A DNA stretch of 64,000 nt, taken from positions 1,426,001 through 1,490,000 of the forward strand of contig CM019066.1 of assembly GCA_009667805.1 (NCBI GenBank), in the 5' to 3' direction. A model generated the notes under the pieces. That model was not told the DNA's origin. It did not search any database and was given only the letters and a program-made list of their open reading frames with translations. Numbering within the stretch: position 1 is the first letter of the stretch; each line of letters begins with the position of its first letter. Below, in pieces: positions 42,497 to 54,520 of this stretch. The stretch comes from Leptobrachium leishanense. Its lineage: Eukaryota > Chordata > Amphibia > Anura > Megophryidae. The translations under genes were made by a program, and so were the position numbers.

Positions 42497-42618
42497 CAGG
42501 GCTGTGAACCCTCCCCAATGTCTCTGAACTACAATTCCCATGATTCTCTGGCCATTCATTGCATTTAAAGAATTCTGGTAATTGTAGTCCATCAAGAACT
42601 GGGAGTTCAACACCTCTG
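42497..42618. mobile_element. Family G short inverted-repeat element
   Basis: CAGGGCTGTGAACCCTCC and GGGAGTTCAACACCTCTG are imperfect TIRs. ACTACAATTCCCATGATTCT and GGTAATTGTAGTCC pair inside. The ends suggest a small hAT MITE, but flanking octamers do not match. Confidence 0.6.
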
Positions 42619-42638
42619 CTGTTGGTGTTATTCACTAA

Positions 42639-43018
42639 GGCTGGGGTCAGACGAACGCAGTGCGAACGTGCGTTTAGCCGCACTTTATCACGACCGTGGT
42701 AGCAGCAAATGATGTCCAACGCAGGCCCACACACAAAGTACGGCCGCACAAAAGTTTGGCCGTGCAACGCAAGCGGCAAACGAACGCATTTTTGCAAGAA
42801 CGTCGAACCGGTAGTACTGACGTACAGAGTGCGCTGCATCCGCATAGCAGCGTGTGTGCGTGATTAGGAGACGTTTCCTGGTTTGGATCCGTATGAAATC
42901 ACGGCCGAAATTGAGCATTGTATGACCGCTATCGCGTCTTCCGTGAAAAAATGCGTTCGGACGCATCAACGCACTTTTTGACGGTAGACGTGAAAAATGC
43001 GTTCGCCTGACCCTAGCC
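42639..43018 (+). mobile_element. Family C Harbinger-like MITE
   Basis: GGCTGGGGTCAGACGAACGC to GTTCGCCTGACCCTAGCC, flanked by TAA and TAT. It lacks about 45 bp (around GACGCTGCTCATGTCCGG) present in the 6,566 copy. Confidence 0.85.
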
Positions 43019-44340
43019 TATGCAGGAGGTGTTTGTTTGCCGGTAATGCAAATACAGGCAAAAATGACCGGTGTTGCAGTGCCAGGTGAAGCTTCTCCTA
43101 TTGCTATTTGGATTTTGGTTTTGTGAAATGCTGGAGTTTGTCAGTACTGCAATATTGGCAATTTTCACCAGCATTTGCAACACCTTAAAACAATGGTGCT
43201 TAGGGAATAACCCCTTATATTTGAATCCCTCTTTTCATACATCCTAATTTTTATCCCTTATTACATTTGAGTAACCCCCATTTTCATTGCATCACATGAC
43301 TCACTATTGTTTACGATTTATGGACTTTTCAATGAATGTTACTTATTTAAAAAATAAAAAGTTGCCCCATGCAGATTTGAAGCTCCATGTGTATAATCTA
43401 TATCTGTTTATCAAAATGTACTTATATAAATCATGACATAATCTGCGGCAAGGGAGGACAGACTGTGGCCAATATAAGGCAATGTGGCTAGAAGGCTGAG
43501 CAGTGTTATATTACAAGTAGAACCCAGACCAGGAAGTGGCTCAGCCAATCAGGAGCCACTAATTCTGGTTTTATATAATCTGAGAATATCACTTTAAATC
43601 CCTGAAGAGCACAAGGATCAGAATATTTAGAACCATGTCATTCAAAACTTCATAATGAGAGTATCATTCATTTATCCATTCCTTTAGTTTGGTCCTTACC
43701 TCCAAAAATAAAATTAGCGATTAGGGCTTAGTTGGTGCCGACGTTAGCTCCTTGATATGTAAGCGATAGCGCCAGGATAAGTGTGTTTAACGCATGCCCC
43801 CCATATTACATTCCTGAAGCTACCCCCGTTAGAAATCCGTTAGCGCATCGTTTTATGTGCGAACTTACTGTACTTTGCGCATCCTATACTTAACATGGGA
43901 AGCGCAATCATTAATTAGTGTTTTGATAAGATACGACAAAGCGCTAGCACTAATTACCTAAAAGCTGGCGCTACATGATCCTGCATTTGCAGAATCATAT
44001 AGCACCCCATAAATCCCGCCAATAAATCCGATACTGACCTCTCATCCCGCGGTGGGAACGGTGGCTTGTTCTGACGTTTCTTGTCGCCGGGAGCAGAGTG
44101 AGGATGGGAACGAATAGTTACACCTCCGCAACCCCTCAGCGGCGCTGCGCGATCTCACGAGAGCGAGATCGCACAGGGCTCTTGGCCCGGAAGCCCAACC
44201 CTCCAGTTCTATGGACTCCAGGAGGTGATACTCAGAGCGGCGCAGAAGCACTACCGTGAGTCAGGGGCGGATTCAGACACAGGTTTTGGGGGGGCATTCT
44301 ACCAGTTTTGGCCAAGAGCTGGAGTTGGATTCACAGTGAC
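43019..44340. other. Diverged family E relative at ~43,727-43,950; otherwise nothing clear
   Basis: The reverse strand shares GTTAAGTATAGGATGCGC and AGTACAGTAAGTTCGCAC with the family E element at 16,215-16,250. A CpG-rich stretch with the palindrome GCGATCTCACGAGAGCGAGATCGC lies at 44,148-44,171. No gene was seen. Confidence 0.45.
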
Positions 44341-44349
44341 AGGCAGATA

Positions 44350-44870
44350 TATATTGCCCCAGCTCACATGGATATATTTGCCCCCAGCTTACATGGGTTT
44401 ATTTGCCCCCAGTTCACATGGATATATTTGCACCCAGCTCATATAGGTATATTTGCCCCCTGCTCACATGGGTATATTTGCCCTCAGCTCACATGGATAT
44501 ATTTGCCCACAGCTCACATGGATATATATATTTGCCCCCAGCTCACATGGATATATTTGCCCACAGCTCACATGGATATATATATTTGCCCCCAGCTCAC
44601 ATGGATATATTTGCCCCCAGCTCACATGGATATATTTGCCCCCAGCTCACATGGGTATATATATTGCCCCCAGCTCACATGGGTATATATATTGCCCCTA
44701 GCTCACATGGATATATTTGCCCCTAGCTCACATGGATATATTTGCCCCCAACTCACATGGATATATTTGCTCACAGCTCACATGGATATATTTGCCCCCA
44801 GCTCACATGGATATATATATTGCCCCCAGCTCACATGGATAAATTTGCCCCCAGCTCAAACCCGCCGAAC
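44350..44870. repeat. 25-bp satellite, inverted relative of the 22-bp array
   Basis: About 20 units of GCCCCCAGCTCACATGGATA plus TATTT. The complement (CCATGTGAGCTGGGGGCAAA) closely resembles the last units of the 32,448 array, such as GAGCTGGGGGCAATTATATC at 34,075. Confidence 0.9.
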
Positions 44871-45653
44871 ACTCACCCCAACCTGCCGAACACTCACCGC
44901 AAAACCCGCCAAACACTCACTAAAACCCGCAAAACAGATGGATTAACCCCGCCGAATACGCCAGAGAAACCCGAGTACCCACCGATCACAGCACAGAGCA
45001 GCCGCGGGAAAAAGCTGACACCGCAGATGAATGGAGTGGAAAAAAAAACAGTTTGCTTGAATGTTTGAAAAGTGAAACGCTGTTTGCAAAGAAACTACAG
45101 AAAGAAAATGGCTGAAATTTACATATAAGATCCAATGAATGATAATAAAAAGGGCTGTTACAGAAAAGAAAAAACGATTAAGAAAAAAAACGGAAAAAAA
45201 ATGTCGCAAAGAAATCCCAGAAAAATGCCTAAAAGATCCTAACAAATCTATAAATAAAGAGACTTTTTACTGCAGAATATTATATTCAACGATTTATTAG
45301 ATATTGAATTAAAACGGTAATATTTTTAACATTGAAGCCTATGGGATTCGCCTGAATAAACCTGTCGAATGAAACCATCGAACAGCAGGGCAATTCGGCA
45401 ACTTTTCCCTGCTGGTTTCTGTTCTCTGAATAGACAAAGCATTGCTTCTCTATGGGGATTTCACTGCCCTCGAACAGGCAACGAACAGGCACCGTATGTG
45501 CAGGCAATTCGCCAGGATTTGGCGAACTGCCTGCTCTCTGGATAGCCGAATGGCCAGGAAAGGTAACCGTATGCTGAATTTAAAGGTAACCGTATGCTGA
45601 ATTTCACTGTTCGGTTACCTTTCGGCCACAATTCGGATCTCTTTGAATAACCG
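44871..45653 (+). mobile_element. Family B element, left part replaced by the satellite
   Basis: AAAGTGAAACGCTGTTTGCA, AAAGAGACTTTTTACTGCAG and the right end CTCTTTGAATAACCGG match family B. The left TIR is missing at the satellite border. Confidence 0.7.
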
Positions 45654-45655
45654 GT

Positions 45656-45780
45656 AGGTCAAAATGGCCAAACCAGAAAAATTCTCCCATTTATCTCACT
45701 TTCCAAATCAGCTATTTTCATCTAGAATTTTCACTTCTCCAAAAGTTCTCAAGAGTTTCACCTTTTTGCGCATAGACCTG
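45656..45780 (+). mobile_element. Family A MITE, left-truncated
   Basis: TAGGTCAAAATGGCCAAACC through TTTATCTCACTTTCC and CTAGAATTTTCACTTCTCC. The left third is absent. Confidence 0.7.
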
Positions 45781-46325
45781 TTTGTGACCTGCCTTGATTT
45801 CCTACCTGCAGCATATGAATTATACATGTTGCAGGGCAGCACTATTCCCAGTGTTCCCCTCTGTAGGAAGTTGTAATATGTATCCAGGGAAACATGGCCG
45901 ATCTGGCAACCCTAATTGGCACGCAGTCAGGCATTGATTGGCTGCAATTAATGTGCAAATGTGTTTATGTGTGACTTTTTTATATAAATTTTTACTGAAA
46001 CTTTTTCAAACAAAATTAACAATAAAATAAGGACAAGAAAAAGAAAAATCAACACAGCTACTAGTAAGAATACGGAGGACTGAATACATGTCCCAGAATA
46101 TAATCATTAACTCAAAAAAGACAAAAGAATTACAGATCCAATTTGTCGTCGACCCGAATGCATTGTGCATAGTAGATAAAAGAGAGAAAAAGAAATAGAA
46201 GGATGTATTGTTGGAAATCAAGGAGAAAGTAAATGATGCATAGCGCAAGCAGTGGGGTAAGAATTCAGCCAAGGAGTGCAGGATAAAATTCAATAACAGT
46301 AATGTGCTTCATTTTTATTTTGCAT
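45781..46325. other. No gene recognised
   Basis: A-rich sequence from 45,975 to 46,200 could be the 3' region of a minus-strand retroelement, but no motif confirms it. Confidence 0.4.
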
Positions 46326-46328
46326 TAA

Positions 46329-47225
46329 CAGGGTTATCCAAAGAGATTCGAAAAGTCACCGCACGTTCGGTGACTTTTCGTTCTCTTCAATTCGGTTCCT
46401 TTTGCCGATTGCATTTCGGTGACCCTGCGGTGTATTCAGCAAGCACCACAGGGTCCCCGAATTGCAGGGAAAAGCTGCCGAAAACCTGACGAAAACTAAC
46501 CGAATGCACGCAGAAAACAAGCAAAAACATCTGGATTAACCTTCGAAAAAGCCGAACAGGAGCCGAACAGGAGCCGAATCACACAGAGCCGAAGCAGCTG
46601 TGACGTAGAGGAGGCAGTGAATAAATTAGAAAAACCATTTGTATGAATCTGGGAAAAAGAAACGCTGTTTGCAAAGAAACTACTAAGCGAAAATGTCTGA
46701 AATTTTCACAGGAGGTCCAGGGAATGATAATAAAGAGGGCTGTTACAAAAAAATTAAGTAAACTGAAAAAAAAATCAAAAAAAAATCGGACTTTTAAATT
46801 TTTTTTTTAAATTCTGAAAAATGCTTAAAGTATCCTAAAAAATCTATAAATAAAGAGACTTTTTGCTGCAGAATTTTATAATGAACAGTTTATTAGATAT
46901 TGAATTAAAACGGGATATTTTTAACATTGAAGTCTATGGGATTCTCCTGAATAAATTTGCCGAATTAAACCACCGAATGGCAGGACATTAGGGGACCTTT
47001 CACTGCTGGTTTGTGTTCTCTGAATAGCCGAAGCAGTGCTTTTTCATGGGGATTTCACTGCCTCGAACAGGGACCGAACAGGCACCGTATGTGCAGGCAA
47101 TTCGCCAGGATTTGGCGAATTGCCTGCTCTCTGGATAGCCGAATGGCCAGGAAAGGTAACCGAACGCTTATTTTCAGCATTCGGTTACCTTTCTCAAGCA
47201 ATTCGGATCTCTTTGGATAACCCTG
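46329..47225 (+). mobile_element. Family B element, 897 bp, perfect TAA TSD
   Basis: CAGGGTTATCCAAAGAGATT to CTCTTTGGATAACCCTG with TAA on both sides (46,326-46,328 and 47,226-47,228). Hairpins sit just inside each end: AAAAGTCACCGCACG with its partner, and AAAGGTAACCGAACG with its partner. It is almost the same sequence as 47,579-48,476. Confidence 0.9.
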
Positions 47226-47374
47226 TAAATCTTGGCATTGACATGTGCCAACAGGGAGGGGATGATTTCCCGTATCTCGCTATATACAGCTTACCTAGTA
47301 GCTGTGCAGACCGTAAATGATAATGCATAATGTGCAGTAGAACAGACTCTATGTAGAACAAGCTAAGGGTCTAA

Positions 47375-47570
47375 CAGGGTTATTCATAGAGAGCCGAACT
47401 GGCCTGGAAATTGCACCGAACAGTGAATATTCCACGTAAGGAGCAATTTCAGGGTCATTCAAAAGCTGGCAATTCTCCAAATAGTGGCGAATTGCCAGCC
47501 TAATGCGGTGCTGTTTGACGGTAGTGAAACCCCCCAACTAAACAATTAGGTGTGAGCCTTCCTTTGGATA
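47375..47570 (+). mobile_element. Family B-like fragment
   Basis: CAGGGTTATTCATAGAGAGC at the left, with GGCGAATTGCCAG and GTAGTGAAACCCCC resembling the family B right part. Its right end is eroded near GGATAATTACA. Confidence 0.5.
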
Positions 47571-47578
47571 ATTACAAA

Positions 47579-48476
47579 CAGGGTTATCCAAAGAGATTGA
47601 AAAGTCACCGCACGTTCGGTGACTTTTCGTTCTCTTCAATTCGGTTCCTTTTGCCGATTGCATTTCGGTGACCCTGCGGTGTATTCAGCAAACAGCACAG
47701 GGTCCCCGAATTGCAGGGAAAAGCTGCCGTAAACTCACCGAAAACTAACCGAATGCACGCTGAAAACAAGCAAAAACATCTGGATTAACCTTCGAAGAGG
47801 AGCCGAACAGGAGCCGAACAGGAGCCGAATCACACAGAGCCGAAGCAGCTGTGACGTAGAGGAGGCAGTGATAAATTAGAAAAACCATTTGTATGAATCT
47901 GGGAAAAAGAAACGCTGTTTGCAAAGAAACTACTGAGCGAAAATGTCTGAAATTTTCACAGGAGGTCCAGGGAATGATAATAAAGAGGGCTGTTACAAAA
48001 AAAATAAGCAAACTGAAAAAAAAAATACAAAAAATCGGACTTTTAATTTTTTTTAAAAAATTCAGAAAAATGCTTAAAGTATCCTAAAAAATCTATAAAT
48101 AAAGAGACTTTTTGCTGCAGAATTTTATAATGAACGGTTTATTAGATATTGAATTAAAACGGGAATATTTTTAACATTGAAGTCTATGGGATTCTCCTGA
48201 ATAAATTTGCCGAATTAACACCCGAATGGCAGGGCATTAGGGGAACCTTTCACTGCTGGTTTGTGTTCTCTGAATAGCCGAGCAGTGCTTTTTTGATGGG
48301 GATTTCACTGCCCTCGAACAGGGACCGAACAGGCACCGTATGTGCAGGCAATTCGCCAGGATTTGGAGAATTGCCTGCTCTCTGGATAGCCGAATGGCCA
48401 GGAAAGGTAACCGAACGCTGATTTTCAGCATTCGGTTACCTTTCTCAAGCAATTCGAATCTCTTTGGATAACCCTG
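47579..48476 (+). mobile_element. Family B element, 898 bp
   Basis: CAGGGTTATCCAAAGAGATT to CTCTTTGGATAACCCTG. It differs from the 46,329 copy mainly by small indels. No clear TSD is visible (AAA against TAT). Confidence 0.85.
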
Positions 48477-48479
48477 TAT

Positions 48480-48921
48480 GTTTCAGCTTCAAAAAGTTAG
48501 ATCATGTGACTCTGTGAATATACTGAATGCGCAGGTTTTTCCATCAATGGGTTTTTTCTTCCCTGATGGCACAGCGGGCATATTCCAAGATGGCAATGCC
48601 AGGATTCATCGGGCTCAAATTGTGCAAGAGCGGTTCAGGGAGCATGAGACATCATTTTCACACGTGGATTGGCCACCGCACAGTCCAGACCTTAATCCCA
48701 TTGAGAATCTTTGGGATAATGTGCTGGAGAAGACTTTACGCAGCGTCCGACTCTTCCATCATCAATACAAGATCTTGGACACAAATTAATGTGACTCTGG
48801 ACAGAAATAAATGCTGTGACATTACATGAAACGATACCACGAGAATTTATGTGCTGTAATCAATACAAAAGGCAGGCCAATCAAATATTAGAGTGTGTGA
48901 CTTTTTTTTGGCCAGGCAGTG
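48480..48921 (+). mobile_element. Tc1-like remnant with right TIR
   Basis: [20 protein letters not shown] and [20 protein letters not shown] are encoded at 48,550-48,740. The right end TTTTTTGGCCAGGCAGTG is kept, and the left end is lost beside the family B element. It is a sibling of 30,612-31,142. Confidence 0.75.
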
Positions 48922-48938
48922 TAATTCTGTGACTATAC

Positions 48939-49374
48939 GGCTAGGGACAGATGAGCGCATTTTCTGCAGCCACCGTCAAAATGTACGTCGATGCGTGCGC
49001 ACGCATTTTTTCACGGAATACGCTTAAGTGGTCAGACGATGCGCAATTCTGGACGTATTTCATGACGATGGGGTGAAAAGAAGTCTAGGGAAATCCGGCT
49101 GTTTGAACGTTATGTAGGCCGCACACTAGCAGCGTCTGACATCTCCTAATCACGCACACACGCTGCTATGCGGCCGCAGCGCACTTTGTACGTCAGTAGC
49201 AGCGGTTTCACGTTCTGATAAAAATGCGTTCATTTGCTGGTTGCGTGGTGTCGGCGCACTTTCGTACGCACGTACTGCGTATATTGGCCGTCATTGGCCG
49301 TTATGTGCTGCTACTGCCGCCGTGATTTAGTGCGCCTGCACGCGCGTTCCGACTGCCCCACTCTGACCCTAGCC
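48939..49374 (-). mobile_element. Family C Harbinger-like MITE, inverted
   Basis: GGCTAGGGACAGATGAGCGC to CTCTGACCCTAGCC. Interior blocks such as CTCCTAATCACGCACACACG are the complement of the 6,566 copy. Confidence 0.8.
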
Positions 49375-51090
49375 TTAAATGCAGATAGTGCTAGGTGTAA
49401 TGCTATTGATGACATCCTAAATCACTCGATTTGTATCCAGAAAGTGGAGATATGTAACAGACAAGCTCCCGTCTGGTTCAGGTTTAGCTCAACAAAGACA
49501 CTCTCCTGCAACTGTCACGATGCCATTAAACCGGGATCTTCAAAGAGCGCAGACTGCTTGCAAACAACAAACCAACACAACTAAAATTATCCCTACAATA
49601 GCGTTCAGACTCCTCCACTGTTTTATTGTTACTTTCACAAGAATTAAATGGTGTATCGTGTTCCTCGTTTTGCGTTTACATCAGATTAATGTGATTGTGT
49701 AATAAAAATGGATTGTGTTTATATTATATGCAATTAAGAAAAGTAATGGTAGAACAACCATTAATTTATATTCTTTCCTATGCATCCGTACCTGCTATGT
49801 GCCCCCCCCCCATATTATTAAGAAGGGATTGCATAAAATTTGAAGTTTATATGCCCATGTCATTGTTTGAGGTACCCTTTTGTCGATTTGTGTTTCAGGA
49901 TGCACATGTCTACCTCCTATCCCCCATAATGATGCTCTCATTATATAAAGAAGAAAAAGCTTGTTTTCTTTCTAAACTACAGGTATTCTAAATTACGTTG
50001 AGGTTACGTCGAGTGATGGCCTGTGAACATACTGTATCAGATCTACATACCACAACTGAGTCACATCTGTTAATGCTGCTTCCTTGCCGGACTACTGTTC
50101 TCCCACCAGCAGTCTTTCGTGCCTTTCTCCAGGCCTTACGAGTACACGCAAAGAGCTTTGATAGCACCCCCAGAAACGTCAACATAGGAGAGGGCAGGGA
50201 AATAATATAGAACATCAGGCCTTCACCTCACAAATGCATCTCTAGGCCTCCAGGTGAGGTCACACATACCCTTACATATCATGTCCTGTTCACAAACTAA
50301 AAAACATGGAATGGCGCATTAACAGTGCTTTTACCGAATGGGGTCACCCAGATACAGTTTGGGTAGCCCCATTAAAACTTTTTGGTCCACTTTCAATCTG
50401 GAAAAAATGGAAATTAAAATATGGTGTAGTATTTCAAATATAAAAGGTGCTTATTTAAAAGCCAAAAAATAAACTCACAAAAAAAGGCACCTAACCAAAT
50501 GTGCATATAAACGTTGGCCACAATGGCCCAAACCTCCCGATCACAATTCTAGGTGGTCCATCATCCGCCCTCCGGTGGGTGTAGGCCAACACTGCTGGTC
50601 AATGACGGGGTTCTTTGGTCTACAATCGCGGTCGCTCTTAAAGCAGTCGTGAGTACCAACCTCAGGAGCATGCTTACAACTGCCATTAGTTCTCTTTTTA
50701 TAGTCACTCAAAACGAAGAAGTCTTAGAATTAACAATTTTCAGCTGTCTCCGTTTTAAAGAAAAAAAGGAGAGTAGGAACAAAACTATTGTCCCATACAA
50801 GGCAGGAAATAAACCAGACCAAAGGGGGGACATAAACCCCAGGGAAATAAACCCTGTATCAAAGGCACAAAGGAAAGCCAACCAAGGCTAGATCTGGTAG
50901 CATACGCAGAAAAATCAAACTTTATTCATCGATAGCCACAAAGACAACACACCAGACGTTTAAAACAGATGAAAAAGAGCGATAATGACCTGAAAAATTC
51001 CCTCTAAATTGTAGTATGATGCGGTAATAGGTATAGGTAGTTGGTTGCTATCTATGTACCATGTACGGATCGTGCGGTGTCTACAGTATC
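49375..51090. other. No recognisable feature
   Basis: I checked the short frames here (for example at 50,553) and found no domain, splice context or repeat structure. Confidence 0.5.
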
Positions 51091-51094
51091 TTCA

Positions 51095-52340
51095 GTCAGT
51101 ACATCTGTCCGTTATGATCAATCTGGCTTCCGCCCAAATCATTCAACTACAACTGCCTTTTTAAAAGTTTGTAATGATACCCAAGCTGGTATGGAACAAG
51201 GAAACCTAACTGGAGCCATCTTCCTTGATTTTGCCAAGGCCTTTGACACAGTAGACCATGGCATCCTATTACAAAAACTTAGAAACTCCGGTATTGGTGA
51301 TCGCACGCTAACCTGGTTTCAATCATATGTATCTGATCGGTCTCAATATGTGTCCATTTCTGACAGCACTTCCCTTCCCAGTCACGTGCGGTGTACCCCA
51401 AGGCTCGATACTCGGCCCCCTGCTATTCACAATATTCATAAATGATCTGCCCAATGTCTGCAAAGCCTCAACTGTACACATGTACGCAGACGACACTGTA
51501 ATCTATACCAGCAAACCAAATCTCCCGCAGCTGGAGGCCGTGCTGCAAGAACAATTCACAGGGGTAGAAAAGTGGATCGCAAATAACAAACATTTTCTAA
51601 ATACTGACAAAACTGTTACAATGCTCTTTGGAGTCGCACCTAAACTACACAAATTGCAAACACCCCATCTATGTGTGGGGACAAGATCAAATGGCATGCT
51701 GACTACAGTCACTTATCTCAAATATCTAGGTATGTGGTTAGACCCAAATCTATCCTTTGGCCCCACATCGAAAAACTCATGTAAACTTTACCCCAAACTA
51801 GGTGCCCTGTACAGAAACAAATCCTGCCTGAGCCCCGCGGTAAGAAAGCAGATTGTACAACAAATGCTTATGCCGGCTATTGAACACGGAGATGTAGTGT
51901 ATGCAGCTGCCCCTCAAACGCACCTCCAGAAACTTACTACATTGTATAACTCATTCTGCCGCTTTGCATTACAATGTAACTACATGACCCACCATTGTGA
52001 CATGTTAAAAGAACTAAATTGGCCGTCGCTGGAATCTAGACGCACCCTTCACCTTTCCAGTCTGGTGTTTAAAAGCTTTTCTGGGAAGCTACCACCCTAC
52101 CTGAATAGGCTGATTGCCCCAGCAGTTTCCTCATCCTATAACCTCAGATCCAGGACCAGCACCTTACTTGCAATACCACAATACAAAAAGAAAGTGGCTC
52201 GATCCTCATTTTCCTACAGAGCACCGCAAATATGGAATAACCTCCCAGACGCCATCAAATCTTCCCCCAGTCTAAAGTCCCTTAACAGTTCCCTATTAAC
52301 ATACCTCAATACGGAATGCACCTGTAAACATGTAACATAA
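51095..52340 (+). pseudogene. L2/Jockey-type LINE reverse transcriptase, 5'-truncated, one frameshift
   Basis: The first frame carries DQSGFRPNHSTTTAF and GAIFLDFAKAFDTVDH (RT motif A, Asp). A one-base shift near 51,385 continues with GVPQGSILGPLLFTIFINDL (motif B) and MYADDTVIY (motif C, codons 51,483-51,494). Then come LKYLGMWLDPNLSF and the C-terminal IWNNLPDAIKSSPSL, ending TECTCKHVT and a TAA at 52,338. The RT copies element RNA at a nicked target. There is no endonuclease domain, so the copy is 5'-truncated. It is the best-preserved member here and served as the empty-site reference for three insertions. The exact LINE clade is not settled by eye. Confidence 0.9.
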
Positions 52341-52527
52341 TGACTTTATTTCCTACATATTTATTTTTCTGTTAATCTGTATATTTGGTCTTGTGTTAAT
52401 ATCTTGCATTTTACTATTTTGTATTTCTCTAACCACTCAATGTTCTTGAACCCAGGACATACTTGAAAACGAGAGAAATCTCAATGTATCCTTCCTGGTA
52501 AAATCCTTTATAAATAAATAAATGCAT
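52341..52527 (+). mobile_element. 3' UTR and tail of the LINE
   Basis: It ends AATCTCAATGTATCCTTCC, TTTATAAATAAATAAATG. A 45-bp family C remnant (TGACTGCGTTCGTCTTACAT) follows at 52,528-52,573. Confidence 0.85.
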
Positions 52528-52573
52528 GCAGGCAGAGTGCGCTCTGACTGCGTTCGTCTTACATTAGCCTTAA

Positions 52574-52895
52574 AATGAGAAAAAAAAAACATTATGTCAG
52601 GTTAACCAGGTTCACTCTTGGAGGATATGCCAAGCTTTGCTGCGAGAAAATCCTGGAGATTTGCTGCTCACAAAGGGAATTTATTATTGTGTTATGCAGA
52701 ATCCTAAAATTGCAGTTGCAAGGCCTAGGTGTGCTTCATTCGAGGGACGTTTTGCTGTCCTGAACCAGCAATAAAAACCTCCCAGTTCCTTACAGGATCT
52801 GTGCTCATTCGCAGAGGCATCTGCAGTGTTTCTCCTCCCAACACTGCATTTCAGATTTAGCACCAGGCAGCCCTAGCAACATATCTTGCAGCCAA
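52574..52895. other. No recognisable feature
   Basis: Short unremarkable stretch before the 60-bp satellite. Confidence 0.5.
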
Positions 52896-52899
52896 TGGT

Positions 52900-53242
52900 A
52901 AGCTGCAGATCATGCCGCGGCCAGCATCCGTGTGAGCAGCTGTGTCCTGCAATGCTCATTGTGTAGATCACACCGCTGTCAGTATACACGCGGGCAGCCC
53001 TGTGTCCTGCAATGCTCATTGTGTAGATCATGCCGCTGTCAGTATACACACAGGCAGCCCTGTGTCCTGCAATGCTCATTGTGTAGATCACGCCGCTGTC
53101 AGTATACACACGTGCAGCCCTGTGTATTGCAATGCTCATTGTGTAGATCACGCTGCTGTCAGTATACACACAGGCAGCCCTGTGTCCTGCAATGCTCATT
53201 GTGTAGATCACGCTGCTGTCAGTATACACACAGGCAGCCCTG
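52900..53242. repeat. 60-bp satellite, left part
   Basis: The period is exactly 60 bp: GCAGCCCTGTGTCCTGCAAT, GCTCATTGTGTAGATCACGC, CGCTGTCAGTATACACACAG. About five clear units and one degenerate one precede the CR1-like insertion. Confidence 0.95.
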
Positions 53243-54345
53243 AGGGTTGGGATTTAGGGGTTATTATTGCAAAGGATCTAAGGGTAAGTAGTCAATGTAA
53301 TAGAGCAGCAGGAAATGCTGGCAGAATGCTTGGTTGTGTAGGGAGAGGTATTAGCAGTAGGAAAAGGGAAGTGCTCATGCCACTGTACAGAGCACTGGTG
53401 AGACCTCACTTGGAGTACTGTGTGCAGTACTGGAGACCGTATCTCTAGAAGGATATAGACATCTTAGAGAGAGTTCAGAGAAGGGCTACTAAAATGGTGT
53501 ACGGCTTGAAGGAGAAAAGTTACCAGGAAAGGGTTAATGATCTTAACATGTATAGCTTGGAAAAAAGACGAGACAGAGGAGATATGATAGAAACATTTAA
53601 ATACGTAAAGGGAATCCACAAGGTAGAGGAAGGGAGTATATTTACAAGGAAACAAAGTAGCAAAACAAGAGGACATAGTCTTAGATTAGAGGGGCAAAGG
53701 TTTAAGGCTAGGGTCAGAGGAACGCAGTGTGAACGCGCGTGCAGCCGCACTTTATCACGGCCGTAGTAGCAGCAAATGACGGCCAATGACGGGCAATATA
53801 CGAAGTACAGCCGCACAACACAAGCGGCAAACAAACACATTTTTTCGAGCACGTGATACCGCTAGTACTGACGTACAGAGTGCGCTGCATCCGCTAGTGG
53901 TGTGTGTGTGCGTGATTAGGAGACGTCAGACGCTGCTAATGTCCGGCCAACATAACGTCCAGACGCAAAAAGGGTTTTATTGATGATCCGTACGAAATCA
54001 CGGACGAAAATGCGCATCGTATGACCGCTATCGCGTATTCCGTGAAAAAATATGTCCATTCGTTCGAACGCACTTTTTCACGGACAACGCGAAAAATACG
54101 ATCGTCTGACCCTAGCCTAAAAGTAACATCAGGAAGCATTATTTTACTGAGAGGGTGGTGGATACATGGAACAGTCTTCCAGTAGAAGTGGTAGAGGTCA
54201 AAACAGTAATTGAATTTAAGCAGGCATGGGATAGGCATAAGGCTATCCTAAACAAAAGATAAATACAGGTAAAGTATCCATGTAATTGGGCAGACTAGAT
54301 GGGCCGAAAGATTCTTACCTGCCGACATTTTTCTATGTTTCTATG
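53243..54345 (+). pseudogene. CR1-like LINE 3' fragment inserted in the 60-bp satellite
   Basis: The translated order is DLGVIIAKDLRVSSQC, AAGNAGRMLGCVGRGI, LYRALVRPHLEYCVQYW, then RVQRRATKMVYGLKEK and LEKRRDRGDMIETFK. After the MITE it continues with the WNSLPVE block and a TTTCTATGTTTCTATG tail. This is the RT thumb and C-terminal block of CR1/L2 elements. It is 5'-truncated, broken by the family C MITE (53,706-54,117), and lacks catalytic motifs. Confidence 0.9.
53706..54117 (+). mobile_element. Family C Harbinger-like MITE with verified TAA TSD
   Basis: GGCTAGGGTCAGAGGAACGC to ATCGTCTGACCCTAGCC, with TAA at 53,703-53,705 and 54,118-54,120. The empty site in the 11.1-kb LINE copy reads GTTTAAAAGTAAC on the reverse strand, so exactly TAA was duplicated. 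Confidence 0.95.
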
Positions 54346-54520
54346 TGTCCTACAATGCTCATTGTGTAGATCACACTGCTGTCAGTATACACATGTGCAG
54401 CCCTATGTATTGCAATGCTCGTTGTGTAGATCACGCCGCTGTCAGTATACACACATGCAGTCCTGTGTATTGCAATGCTCATTGTGTAGATCACGCAGCA
54501 GTCAGTATACACACGTGCAT
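54346..54520. repeat. 60-bp satellite, right part
   Basis: Three units continue in phase from TGTCCTACAATGCTC, the next bases expected after CAGCCCTG at 53,242. A further degenerate unit is at 54,610-54,685. Confidence 0.95.

Noticed and set aside
52900..54520. CRISPR-like array with 60-bp spacing
   Set aside because: Whole units are conserved with no variable spacers; it is a vertebrate satellite.
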